Source: Deltaproteobacteria bacterium
GTDB lineage: Bacteria > Myxococcota_A > Polyangia > Polyangiales > Ga0077539
NCBI GenBank assembly: GCA_016218725.1
Contig: JACRDB010000017.1
Span: 1 to 45,601 of the forward strand
Direction: 5' to 3'
DNA length: 45,601 nucleotides
A program made the position numbers and the translations under genes. Positions 39,119 through 45,601 of this stretch are shown piece by piece. Below the pieces are notes generated by a model. The model was not told where the DNA came from. It saw nothing but the letters and a program-made list of their open reading frames with translations, and searched no databases. Every line of letters begins with the position of its first letter. Within the stretch, counting starts at the first letter, position 1.

Positions 39119-40762
39119 TTACGGGCAGATGTGTCCCTGGATCCGCTCGGCGAACTGGCCGAGGGTCTGGGCGTAGTTGTTGGCGCAGATGGACCCGAGG
39201 ACCCCGTTGCCGTAGCGCGCGTCGAAGCGCTGGGCCACCTGGGCGATGCGCCGCGAGGGCCAGGCGAAGTACTGCGTGGTGGTGTCGCAGGCCGTGGGGC
39301 TGTAGGTGGTGCCCTCGCGGCGGCAGGCGGGCACCACCCGCTGGGAGCATGCGGGGTCCGGGTTGGCCTGACGCATGGACTCGGGGCCCTCCGGGGCCAT
39401 GCCGGTGTAGCCGTCGGAGCCGTCCGGGGCGACGCCCAGGAGGGCCTCCCAGTTCGTGCGGCCGTCCCGAGCAGGCGTCCTCAAGGGGACCCCCGCGATG
39501 GCGCCGAAGACCACCCAGTCCGGGTGGCTGGGCTTGAGGGAGGTGAAGCCCCGGCGAGGCTCCGTGGGGTCCAGGTAGCGGTCCAGGGGCCAGTGGGGGT
39601 CCTGGGCCGAGCCCGGGCGCTGGAGGTAGTGCCGGAGGTTCAGGTCCGAGGAGGCCCAGGCCGGACTGGTGGTGTCATACACGGACAGCGCGTCGGTGCA
39701 GGGGAGCGGGCGCCCTCGGGGGTCCCTCTCGGTGTAGCGGCAGTCCCTCACGGAGCCGTCGTCCTCGTCGGAGACGACGAGGATCCCGAGGAGGGCGTTG
39801 TCCCGGACGAAGCCCGCGTTGGGGTCCGTGTTGCCGGGTAGCGCCCGGGGGTTGTGCACCACCAGCGCGCGGTAGACGCTCTCCAGCTGCTGCTCCAGGC
39901 CGCAGCCCCCCACGGACAGGAACGCGTTGCAGACAAAGTCCTCGCGGAAGGCCGTGAGGTCACTCCGGGCGGCGTCGAAGGCCAGGAAGGACGGATACTG
40001 GTTGGGGTCGTTCATGCACCGCGCGGGGCGCACGCCGGGCGGCGCCGAGGTCCAAGGCAGGTGCCTGCGCAGCGCCTGGCCGTTGCGAATGGGGTTCAGG
40101 AGCCCGTCGTCCCCCTGGTCGGAGTTGGCGCAGGAGGGGATCGTGCTCCCGGGGGTCCCGAGGTCCGTGGAGATCACCCCCACATGCAGGTCCCGGATGG
40201 GCGGGAACCTCGAGCGCCCCAGCGACGGGTCCACATGCGGATTCACCAACGGGTCCAGGAGCGTGCGGAACTGCGCCGCGAGCTGCGCCTGGTTGTCCCG
40301 CATGGAGTTGGAGTTATCCACCACGAAGAGCAGGTCCAGCGTCTGCGTCGGGAGACACCCCCCGGGCGGCACGTCCGGTGGAGGCGCCCCCGTATCGGGC
40401 GGAGGGATCCCCGTATCGGGCGGCGGGACCGCCGTGTCGGGCGGCGGGACCGCCGTGTCGGGCGGCGGGATCGCCGTGTCGGGTGGAGGGACCGCCGTGT
40501 CCACGGGCGGCACCGACGAGTCCGGGCGGGCGGTGTCCTCGGTGGGTGGCACGTCCGGTGTGACCATGGCGCACACACACGCCGGGAAGGTGCCGTCGGC
40601 CTGGCACACCTGGACCCCCCGCGCGAGGGAACCCGTGCAAGTGCAATCCTGGGTGGCACCTGGCACACAACGGTTGGCAGGGGAGGGCCCCACCCGCTCC
40701 ACCCCGCACCCCCACAGCAACATCCCGAAGCCAAGAATCCCCACGAAACGACCCATGAGCAT
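39119..40762 (-). CDS. VWA-like surface lipoprotein with PPPDT linker
   Basis: 547 aa from ATG 40762 (GGAGG nearby; the ATG two codons later is possible). Lipobox LLWGC. A Cys-rich N-terminal section (CVPGATQDCTCTG, CQADGTFPACVC) precedes a linker of seven PPPDTAV-type repeats. The folded domain starts with LDLLFVVDNSNSM, a von Willebrand A MIDAS-type D-x-S-N-S motif, and continues with HVGVISTDLGTPG and VVSDEDDGSV as further MIDAS-loop candidates. It ends in FAERIQGHICP. Probably a surface adhesin or binding protein; ligand unknown. The linker DNA (40395-40500) is an obvious tandem repeat. Confidence 0.85.
   Translation of the reverse strand: MLMGRFVGILGFGMLLWGCGVERVGPSPANRCVPGATQDCTCTGSLARGVQVCQADGTFPACVCAMVTPDVPPTEDTARPDSSVPPVDTAVPPPDTAIPPPDTAVPPPDTAVPPPDTGIPPPDTGAPPPDVPPGGCLPTQTLDLLFVVDNSNSMRDNQAQLAAQFRTLLDPLVNPHVDPSLGRSRFPPIRDLHVGVISTDLGTPGSTIPSCANSDQGDDGLLNPIRNGQALRRHLPWTSAPPGVRPARCMNDPNQYPSFLAFDAARSDLTAFREDFVCNAFLSVGGCGLEQQLESVYRALVVHNPRALPGNTDPNAGFVRDNALLGILVVSDEDDGSVRDCRYTERDPRGRPLPCTDALSVYDTTSPAWASSDLNLRHYLQRPGSAQDPHWPLDRYLDPTEPRRGFTSLKPSHPDWVVFGAIAGVPLRTPARDGRTNWEALLGVAPDGSDGYTGMAPEGPESMRQANPDPACSQRVVPACRREGTTYSPTACDTTTQYFAWPSRRIAQVAQRFDARYGNGVLGSICANNYAQTLGQFAERIQGHICP
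40386..40503 (-). repeat. PPPDT linker repeat tract
   Basis: A roughly 21-bp period encodes PPPDTAV, PPPDTAI and PPPDTGI units one after another inside the VWA-like lipoprotein. It is a prime place for length variation between strains. Confidence 0.85.
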
Positions 40763-40846
40763 GGCACCTCCGGGGCACTCCCCAAGCATGGGTCGTGCCG
40801 GGTCCCTCCAGATGGCGTCCGGCGGGAAAATCCGTTGGATGCTCGC

Positions 40847-41059
40847 TCAGGATTCGCGCGAACGCGGTGCGGATTCTTGTTTCTTTTCGGGCTCCGGGCC
40901 CGGGCGCACGACGATGCGGTCGTCGTTCTTGAGCCCCCGCTGGAGGTTCCTCACGAATTTCCCGAGGAGGTCCCCCCAGGGGTTCACCTTGGAGCCCGCG
41001 TACACCACGAAGCACAAGATGAGAATGAACAGCAGCTCTCCGGTGCCAGGCCAGCGCAT
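40847..41059 (-). CDS. TatA/Hcf106 family translocase subunit
   Basis: 70 aa: short N-terminus MRWPGTGELL, a single membrane helix (LFILILCFVVYAGS), then an amphipathic helix (WGDLLGKFVRNLQRGLK) and a charged tail PGPEPEKKQESAPRSRES. This is the standard TatA layout, with the hinge Gly represented by AGSK. TatA forms the pore for folded Tat substrates in the inner membrane. No tatB or tatC is nearby, so it is probably a solitary paralogue. Starts 54 bp from the divergent sixA gene. Confidence 0.82.
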   Translation of the reverse strand: MRWPGTGELLFILILCFVVYAGSKVNPWGDLLGKFVRNLQRGLKNDDRIVVRPGPEPEKKQESAPRSRES

Positions 41060-41102
41060 CGAGCCTGAGCGTAGCACGGGACCCGGGCGCCCCCCACGCG
41101 GT

Positions 41103-41108
41103 GTATAC
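41103..41108 (+). promoter_or_regulatory. Possible -10 element of a leaderless promoter for sixA
   Basis: TATACT centred about 8 nt upstream of the first ATG (41114), inside GTGTATACTCCCG. With no room for a Shine-Dalgarno site, a leaderless transcript would be expected. No clear -35 is seen. Confidence 0.4.
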
Positions 41109-41113
41109 TCCCG

Positions 41114-41608
41114 ATGATGAAGGTCCTCTTGCTGCGCCACGGCGAGGCCGTGGACGACGCCCCCAGTGGAGACGGTGACCGCTGGCTGACCGCCCACGGG
41201 CGCCAAGCCACCCGCCGCGTCGCCGAGCGCATGGCCACCCACTGCGCGCCCCGCACGATCTGGACCTCGCCCCTGGTGAGGGCCACGCAGACCGCGGAGA
41301 TCGTCGCCGGGGCCCTCGGCCTGGAGGACAACCTCTCCGTCGAGCGCTCCCTCATCACCGGCGACGTGGACGCCCTCCTCCGCAGGCTCCGGGCCTTTGA
41401 CGGCGCCAACCCGCTCCTCCTGGTAGGACATGAACCTACCTTGTCCACCCTGACCCGGAGGCTCCTGGGCGCGGACACCTGGCCGGGGTACAAGAAATCC
41501 ATGGTGTGCGGCCTTCGGTGGGATCGCACGGGCATGGCCCGCTTTGAATGGACGCTCCTGCCCAAGGGTCCAAAGCTGGTGGAGCGCTGGGAGGACCTCT
41601 TCGCGTGA
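41114..41608 (+). CDS. sixA: SixA-like phosphohistidine phosphatase
   Basis: 164 aa. Starts MMKVLLLRHGEAVDDA; RHG (9-11) carries the phosphorylated His. GHEP (second active-site His) and SPLVRATQTAEIV are further histidine-phosphatase superfamily marks. Short members remove phosphate from phosphohistidine proteins such as HPt domains. There are two adjacent ATGs (41114, 41117). Its stop overlaps the next gene as GTGA, so the two are translationally coupled. Confidence 0.9.
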   Translation: MMKVLLLRHGEAVDDAPSGDGDRWLTAHGRQATRRVAERMATHCAPRTIWTSPLVRATQTAEIVAGALGLEDNLSVERSLITGDVDALLRRLRAFDGANPLLLVGHEPTLSTLTRRLLGADTWPGYKKSMVCGLRWDRTGMARFEWTLLPKGPKLVERWEDLFA

Positions 41609-42669
41609 GCGTGAGGGATCGGGCCTACGGCGCCGTCGGGGCGTGGTTCGATCGGGTGGCGGTGCGCGCCGCGCTGGACCTCGCCGCCCGGGGCCGCCCG
41701 CAGGCGCCGTCGAGCCGGGACGCCTGGAGGCTCAAGCAACTGGACGACGTGGCGGAGACCTACGGGGCGCTCTCCCGCGAGCTGGGCCCCGGGGGCTTCT
41801 TCCGCGCGCCGCCGGAGCCCGGGATCACAGCCCACCCGGTGCGCCCCCTCGGGGCCTCCGGGAGCGCGCTGGACCTCGTGTGGGACAGCGGGTATGCGCC
41901 GCGGCACCCGGGCTACCGGGCCGAGCACGAGGCGGTCCCGGAGAACCTCACGGCCTGCGCGCGATGGCTCCGCCACGAGGGGGCTCCCGCGCCGGCGCTG
42001 GTGTGCGTCCATGGGTACCTGGGCGGGCCCTTCGGCTTCGAGGAGCGGGCGTTCTCCGCGCGGTGGCTCTACGAGCGCGGGCTGGACGTGGTGCTGTTCC
42101 AGCTCCCGTACCACGGGCGGCGGTGCCCCCCCGGGCGCGCGGGGATGTTCCCGGGAAAAGACCCCTGGCGCACCGTGGAGGGGCTCTCGCAGGCGCTCTG
42201 GGACCTCGGGGGGCTGTGCGCGCACCTGCGCGCGCGGGGGGCGCCCTCGGTGGGGCTCTTCGGGATGAGCCTCGGGGGCTACACGGTGTCCCTGGCGGCC
42301 ACCGCGCTGGAGGGCTTATCGTACGTGGTCCCGATGATCCCCCTGGCGTCCCTGGCGGACGTATACTTCGAGCACCGCGAGGGCCGACCCGAGAGCCCTC
42401 CGTCGTGGGTGCGCCCGAGGCTGGAGCGGGCCTTCGAGGCCGTGTCCCCCTTGCACCGCCCGCCGATGGTGGCGCCGGAGCGGGTGCTGGTGCTCGCCGC
42501 GGAGGGCGACCGGATCACGCGCACGGACCACGCCCTGCGCCTGCAAGCACATTTCTCCTGCGCCCTGGCGACCTTCCCGGGCGGGCACCTGCTCCAGTTC
42601 GGGCGGGACCGCGCCTTCGGGGCGCTGTGCCGCTTCCTCGCGGGCCACGGCGTGATCGCCCCACGGTGA
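41605..42669 (+). CDS. Alpha/beta hydrolase
   Basis: 354 aa from GTG 41605 (overlapping the sixA stop); GTG 41611 is an alternative. Oxyanion motif VCVHGYLGGPFG, nucleophile elbow GMSLGGYT (Ser), acid in AEGDRITRTDH and His in FPGGHLLQFG. The N-terminal 120 residues are helical and specific to this subgroup, with a GPGGFFRAPPEP stretch. All triad residues are present. Substrate unknown; coupling to a phosphatase gene does not reveal it. Confidence 0.88.
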   Translation: MSVRDRAYGAVGAWFDRVAVRAALDLAARGRPQAPSSRDAWRLKQLDDVAETYGALSRELGPGGFFRAPPEPGITAHPVRPLGASGSALDLVWDSGYAPRHPGYRAEHEAVPENLTACARWLRHEGAPAPALVCVHGYLGGPFGFEERAFSARWLYERGLDVVLFQLPYHGRRCPPGRAGMFPGKDPWRTVEGLSQALWDLGGLCAHLRARGAPSVGLFGMSLGGYTVSLAATALEGLSYVVPMIPLASLADVYFEHREGRPESPPSWVRPRLERAFEAVSPLHRPPMVAPERVLVLAAEGDRITRTDHALRLQAHFSCALATFPGGHLLQFGRDRAFGALCRFLAGHGVIAPR

Positions 42670-42711
42670 AGAAATGAAGGCGACCCCCCAGCACCGCGCC
42701 GCCGAGGGCCC

Positions 42712-44058
42712 ATGCACGCGCTCCTGACCGACCGCTACGAGCTCGCCATGCTCGGGGCCTACCTCCGCGAGGGCATCGCCGAGCGCCGAGGGGTGTTCGA
42801 GCTGTGCGTGCGCCAGCTCCCGCCCTCGCGGCGCTTCCTGGTGGTGGCGGGCATCGAGCGGGCCCTGGGCTACCTCCAGGAGCTGTCCTTCACCGAGGAG
42901 GAGCTGGCGTACCTCCAGAGCGCCTCTGGGCTCGCGGAGGTGATGACCGACGCGATGGTGACGTACCTCCGGGAGTTTCGCTTCCGGGGCGACCTGGACG
43001 TGGTGCCCGAGGGCGAGGTGGTCTTCGAGGGCGAGCCACTGCTTCGGGTGGAGGGCTCGCTGGCCGAGGGGCAGCTCGTGGAGACCTTCCTCCTCGGGGC
43101 GTTGAACGCCGAGACGCGGGTGGCCTCCAAGGCCGCCAGGGTGGTGCTGGCGGCGCAGGGGCGGAGCGTGCTGGAGTTCGGCGCCCGGCGGGTGGACCCG
43201 CTGTCGGCCCCGTGGGCGGCGCGGGCGGCGTACCTGGCGGGCTGCGCGGGCACCTCCTGCGAGGCCGCGGGGATGGCCTTCGGCGTGCCGGTGTCGGGCA
43301 CCTGCGCGCACTCGTATGTGCTGGCCCACGTGGACGACGGCGAGGAGGCGGCCTTCCGGCGCTTCGCCGAGGCCTTCCCGGGCGGCACGGCGTTGTTGAT
43401 TGATACGTTCGACACGCGCCGAGGGGCGCTGCGGGCGGCCGGGGCGGGGGCCTCGGTGAGGGCCGTGCGCATTGACTCCGGGGACCTCCTGACCCTGGGG
43501 CAGGACGCCCGGAGGATTCTCGATGCCGCGGGCCGGGCGGACGTGCGGCTGGTGGCCAGCGACGACCTGGACGAGCACCGCATCGCGGAGCTGGTCGCCG
43601 CGGGCGCGCCCTACGACGCCTTCGGGGTCGGCACGGCGATCACCCTGACGCCCGACGCGCCGTCCCTGGGCGCGATCTACAAGCTGGTGGAGATCGACGA
43701 CCGCCGGGGCGTGCGGGTGCCGGTGGGCAAGCGCTCGCCGGGCAAGGCCAGCTTTGGCGGGAGCAAGCAGGTGTTCCGGCGCTACGAGGCGGGCCGCGCC
43801 GTGGAGGACCTGGTGGCCCGCAGCGACGAGGACCTGTCCTCCGTGGGCTCGCCGCTCCTGGTGCCGGTGCTCCGCCGGGGCAAGCTGGTGCGCGACCGGA
43901 GCGACCCCCGGGCGGTCACCCGCGAGGCCCGGGAGCGTTGCCAGCGCGCGCTCCAGGCGCTCCCGGAGGCATGCCTCGGGCGTGACCCCGAGGCCCGGGA
44001 GCGCTACCCGGTCACGGTCACCGAGGCCCTCCGGAGGCTCGACACCACCGACGGGTGA
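42712..44058 (+). CDS. pncB: Nicotinate phosphoribosyltransferase
   Basis: 448 aa. Converts nicotinate and PRPP to nicotinate mononucleotide in NAD salvage. Marks: LLTDRYELAMLGAYLREG at the N-terminus, VLEFGARRVDPLSAPWAARAAYLAG, SGTCAHSYVLAH (His phosphorylated in this family) and VRAVRIDSGDLL, GVGTAITL (phosphate binding), VPVGKRSPGKASFGGSKQVFR. Length fits family norm. Separate from other NAD genes. Convergent with the pseudokinase gene, 9 bp between stops. Confidence 0.95.
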   Translation: MHALLTDRYELAMLGAYLREGIAERRGVFELCVRQLPPSRRFLVVAGIERALGYLQELSFTEEELAYLQSASGLAEVMTDAMVTYLREFRFRGDLDVVPEGEVVFEGEPLLRVEGSLAEGQLVETFLLGALNAETRVASKAARVVLAAQGRSVLEFGARRVDPLSAPWAARAAYLAGCAGTSCEAAGMAFGVPVSGTCAHSYVLAHVDDGEEAAFRRFAEAFPGGTALLIDTFDTRRGALRAAGAGASVRAVRIDSGDLLTLGQDARRILDAAGRADVRLVASDDLDEHRIAELVAAGAPYDAFGVGTAITLTPDAPSLGAIYKLVEIDDRRGVRVPVGKRSPGKASFGGSKQVFRRYEAGRAVEDLVARSDEDLSSVGSPLLVPVLRRGKLVRDRSDPRAVTREARERCQRALQALPEACLGRDPEARERYPVTVTEALRRLDTTDG

Positions 44059-44067
44059 GCCAGCAAT

Positions 44068-45075
44068 TCAGGTGAGGGTCATATTGCGGTCCTGGATGCG
44101 CTTGAGCACCAGGTCCAGGTTCCCCTCGGCGCGCTCGCTCGCCACGGACGCGCGCGGCGCCTGGTCGAGGTCCAGGCAGCGGGCCTCCTCCCACCAGGCG
44201 AGGTCCTCCTCGCGGGCCTGGGGGAAGAGCGCCGCGAGGAGCCCCGCGAGCATGGGCCGCGCGCCAGCGCTGTCGTAGCGGGCCAGGGCGTTGTCGAGGG
44301 CGGAGGGCTCGGGGCGCTCCCGGGGCTCCCGGGCCAGGGCGGCGTCCACGCTCCGGGCGAGCTCCGTCGGCAGCTCCGGGCGCAGCGCGCGCAGGGGCGT
44401 AGGCGCGTCCTTGAGGAGCGCCAGGAGCATGTCCATGGTCCCGGCTCCGGCGGGCGTGACGAAGTGCCTGCGGGTCAAGAGGACGAAGACCAGCCCCGCG
44501 GCGGCGTGGGCCCTGGCGGCCTGGGTGAGGGCCTGGCCCTGGATGGCCTCCGGGGCCATCCAGCGCAGGGGGCCGAAGTCATGGTGGCGCTCCAGGGCGA
44601 AGGTGGGCGCCCGGCAAGCGACGCGCCCGTCCCAGCCCACCACCAGGTCCGAGGGGAGCGCGTGGCACTGGAGCGGTACGCGCTCCAGGGCGCGCAGGAA
44701 CGCCCGCCCCAGGTGCGCGGCGGCCTCCACCGCCAGCGCGCCCGGGACGCCCTCCAGCCCCGCGAGGAGGGCCTCGACGTCCACCCCGGGGAGCCAGCGC
44801 CGCGCGAGGTGGTAGCGCTCCCCCTGAGGGTCCTGGAAGCTCCCGGCGGCGAAGACCGCGAGGGCGTCGGGGGGCATGCGCCGCGCGAGCCCGAGCTCCG
44901 CGCGCAGGAGGTCCTGGGCGCCCTCGTACACCGGGAGGAGGTCCACCAGGGCGGGCTCCAGGGCGTCGCCCTCGGCGCTGAGGGCGCGCAGGCCCTGGGC
45001 GTAGCCGTGGGCGCTCGGCGCTTCGAGCAGGACCACGTCCCCGAGGCGCAGCGCGGGCCGAGGCGGAGGGCGCAC
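44068..45075 (-). CDS. Probable pseudokinase (degenerate Hanks-type kinase fold)
   Basis: 335 aa from GTG 45075; the frame continues upstream but reads as low-quality Arg/Pro sequence. The kinase scaffold is recognisable by the helical lobe, MAPEAIQGQ (173-181, APE region) and AREPRERPEP near the end (subdomain XI Arg). Key residues are missing: no glycine loop, the lysine strand reads ALVDLLPVYEGAQ, HRDLKP is replaced by HALPSD (138-143), and the only DFG (166-168) sits right before MAPE, leaving almost no activation segment. It is probably a binding protein rather than an enzyme. The two intact kinases at 8985 and 13250 are possible partners, but that is speculation. Confidence 0.72.
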   Translation of the reverse strand: MRPPPRPALRLGDVVLLEAPSAHGYAQGLRALSAEGDALEPALVDLLPVYEGAQDLLRAELGLARRMPPDALAVFAAGSFQDPQGERYHLARRWLPGVDVEALLAGLEGVPGALAVEAAAHLGRAFLRALERVPLQCHALPSDLVVGWDGRVACRAPTFALERHHDFGPLRWMAPEAIQGQALTQAARAHAAAGLVFVLLTRRHFVTPAGAGTMDMLLALLKDAPTPLRALRPELPTELARSVDAALAREPRERPEPSALDNALARYDSAGARPMLAGLLAALFPQAREEDLAWWEEARCLDLDQAPRASVASERAEGNLDLVLKRIQDRNMTLT

Positions 45076-45175
45076 CAGGCGACGGTACCATCGGTGGCCG
45101 GTGGGTTGAAACCGCGCCGCAGGGCAGCTCCGCGCGCGAGTGTGCGTTGGGTGACGACTCTCGGGGGTGGCGACC

Positions 45176-45601
45176 TCAGGACGCGGCGGGCGTGGCCAGG
45201 AGGTGATCCACGGAGGTGACGGAGGCGACGACGCGGAGCCACGCGTCGAGGCGAGCGATGTCGCGACACGCGAGCACCGCCGCGGCCTGCGCCTCGGTGG
45301 CGGCGAGACCCCGGGCTGCGAGAACCGCGAGCAGGGCCTCGGCCTTGCCTTTGGCCTCGCCCCTGGCCTCGCCCCTGGCCTCGCCCCTGGCCTCGCCCGT
45401 AGCCTCGCCCTCGAGCTTGCCTTTGGTGTGGATCTCCTGGAGGAAGGGACTGTGCATGAGGACCTCTTCGGGTAATGCTGCCACGATGGATGGTCGCAGT
45501 CCACGGTGGCGGTGGTCGGCGTCGGCCACAACGACCATGGCCGCGGTGAGATCGGCGAACGCTCGCAGCTCCAACGCCCCGCGGAGCTCCTCAACGACTC
45601 C
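45176..45601 (-). CDS. Truncated Rpn/DUF4351-like protein with GEAR repeats
   Basis: The frame is open to the right edge, so the N-terminus lies outside the window; a TTG at 45574 is not needed. Visible part: a conserved stretch (VAALPEEVLMHSPFLQEIH), a repeat tract GEATGEARGEARGEARGEAK, then AEALLAVLAARGL and a C-terminal helix region (ACRDIARLDAWLRVVASVTS). This layout is common in Rpn-type PD-(D/E)XK nuclease/transposase-like proteins and their DUF4351 relatives in myxobacteria. The catalytic domain would be beyond the edge. Confidence 0.72.
   Translation of the reverse strand, partial: GVVEELRGALELRAFADLTAAMVVVADADHRHRGLRPSIVAALPEEVLMHSPFLQEIHTKGKLEGEATGEARGEARGEARGEAKGKAEALLAVLAARGLAATEAQAAAVLACRDIARLDAWLRVVASVTSVDHLLATPAAS
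45354..45401 (-). repeat. 12-bp tandem repeat encoding GEAR units
   Basis: GCCTCGCCCCTG at 45354, 45366 and 45378, then a variant at 45390 (GCCTCGCCCGTA). Each unit encodes four residues of the GEAR tract. Not a CRISPR: units are contiguous with no spacers. Confidence 0.9.

Noticed and set aside
45354..45401. CRISPR-like or regulatory repeat
   Set aside because: A 12-bp repeat in frame with a coding sequence, explained by the GEAR tract.

Overview
The window looks like chromosomal DNA of a very GC-rich myxobacterium, probably Polyangiales-like. This rests on the strong G/C third-position bias, Hanks-type kinases, many lipoproteins whose lipobox is followed by repetitive DTG, PPPDT or P-rich linkers, Cys-rich secreted proteins, a cytochrome c/copper-monooxygenase fusion and a protein resembling the MXAN_5187 family. 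The assignment is inferred from gene content; no rRNA gene is present.

Layout. 1-8894: a truncated gene end, a cytochrome c maturation CcmE with Cys in place of the usual haem-binding His, a three-CHRD lipoprotein, a multipass membrane protein, two secreted proteins (one a PHM-like copper enzyme with a haem c motif), a polynucleotide kinase/phosphatase-like fusion, SelO and haem A synthase. 8985-16295: two Ser/Thr kinases, a DUF4397 lipoprotein, a QueD/PTPS enzyme, an aldo/keto reductase and two proteins of unknown role. 16314-22670: mostly envelope proteins, plus an overlapping fatty-acid hydroxylase/GDPD pair. 22671-22968: a non-coding block with consecutive hairpins and a 30-nt stretch almost identical to a universal 23S rRNA segment. 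22969-28571: a TIM-barrel-like protein, two glycosyltransferases and two lipoproteins. 28650-32400: a tightly overlapping three-gene operon of a GalE2-like epimerase, a PlsC-type acyltransferase, and a fusion of a PqqD-like domain, an HFCD flavoprotein and a methyltransferase.

The most unusual part is 32.4-35.9 kb. The 3' end of the methyltransferase gene and the adjoining 3' end of a convergent gene recur as a ~75-bp direct repeat on either side of a ~3.5-kb segment. That segment carries two tandem paralogous ~130-aa proteins, a 19-codon coupled ORF, a protein with four KPYE(I/L/M)(F/I)P motifs whose second half abruptly becomes AT-rich and Cys-rich, and an AT-rich GST-like gene. The arrangement resembles a modular effector with an adjacent small gene (possibly immunity) and a conserved delivery or sorting module. 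No step of that function is proven by the sequence.

35965-45601 returns to ordinary GC-rich content: lipoproteins, a membrane sensor-like protein, a cupredoxin-like protein, a VWA-like lipoprotein, a TatA-like protein, a SixA phosphatase with a possible leaderless promoter, an alpha/beta hydrolase, nicotinate phosphoribosyltransferase, a probable pseudokinase and a truncated Rpn-like gene with GEAR repeats.
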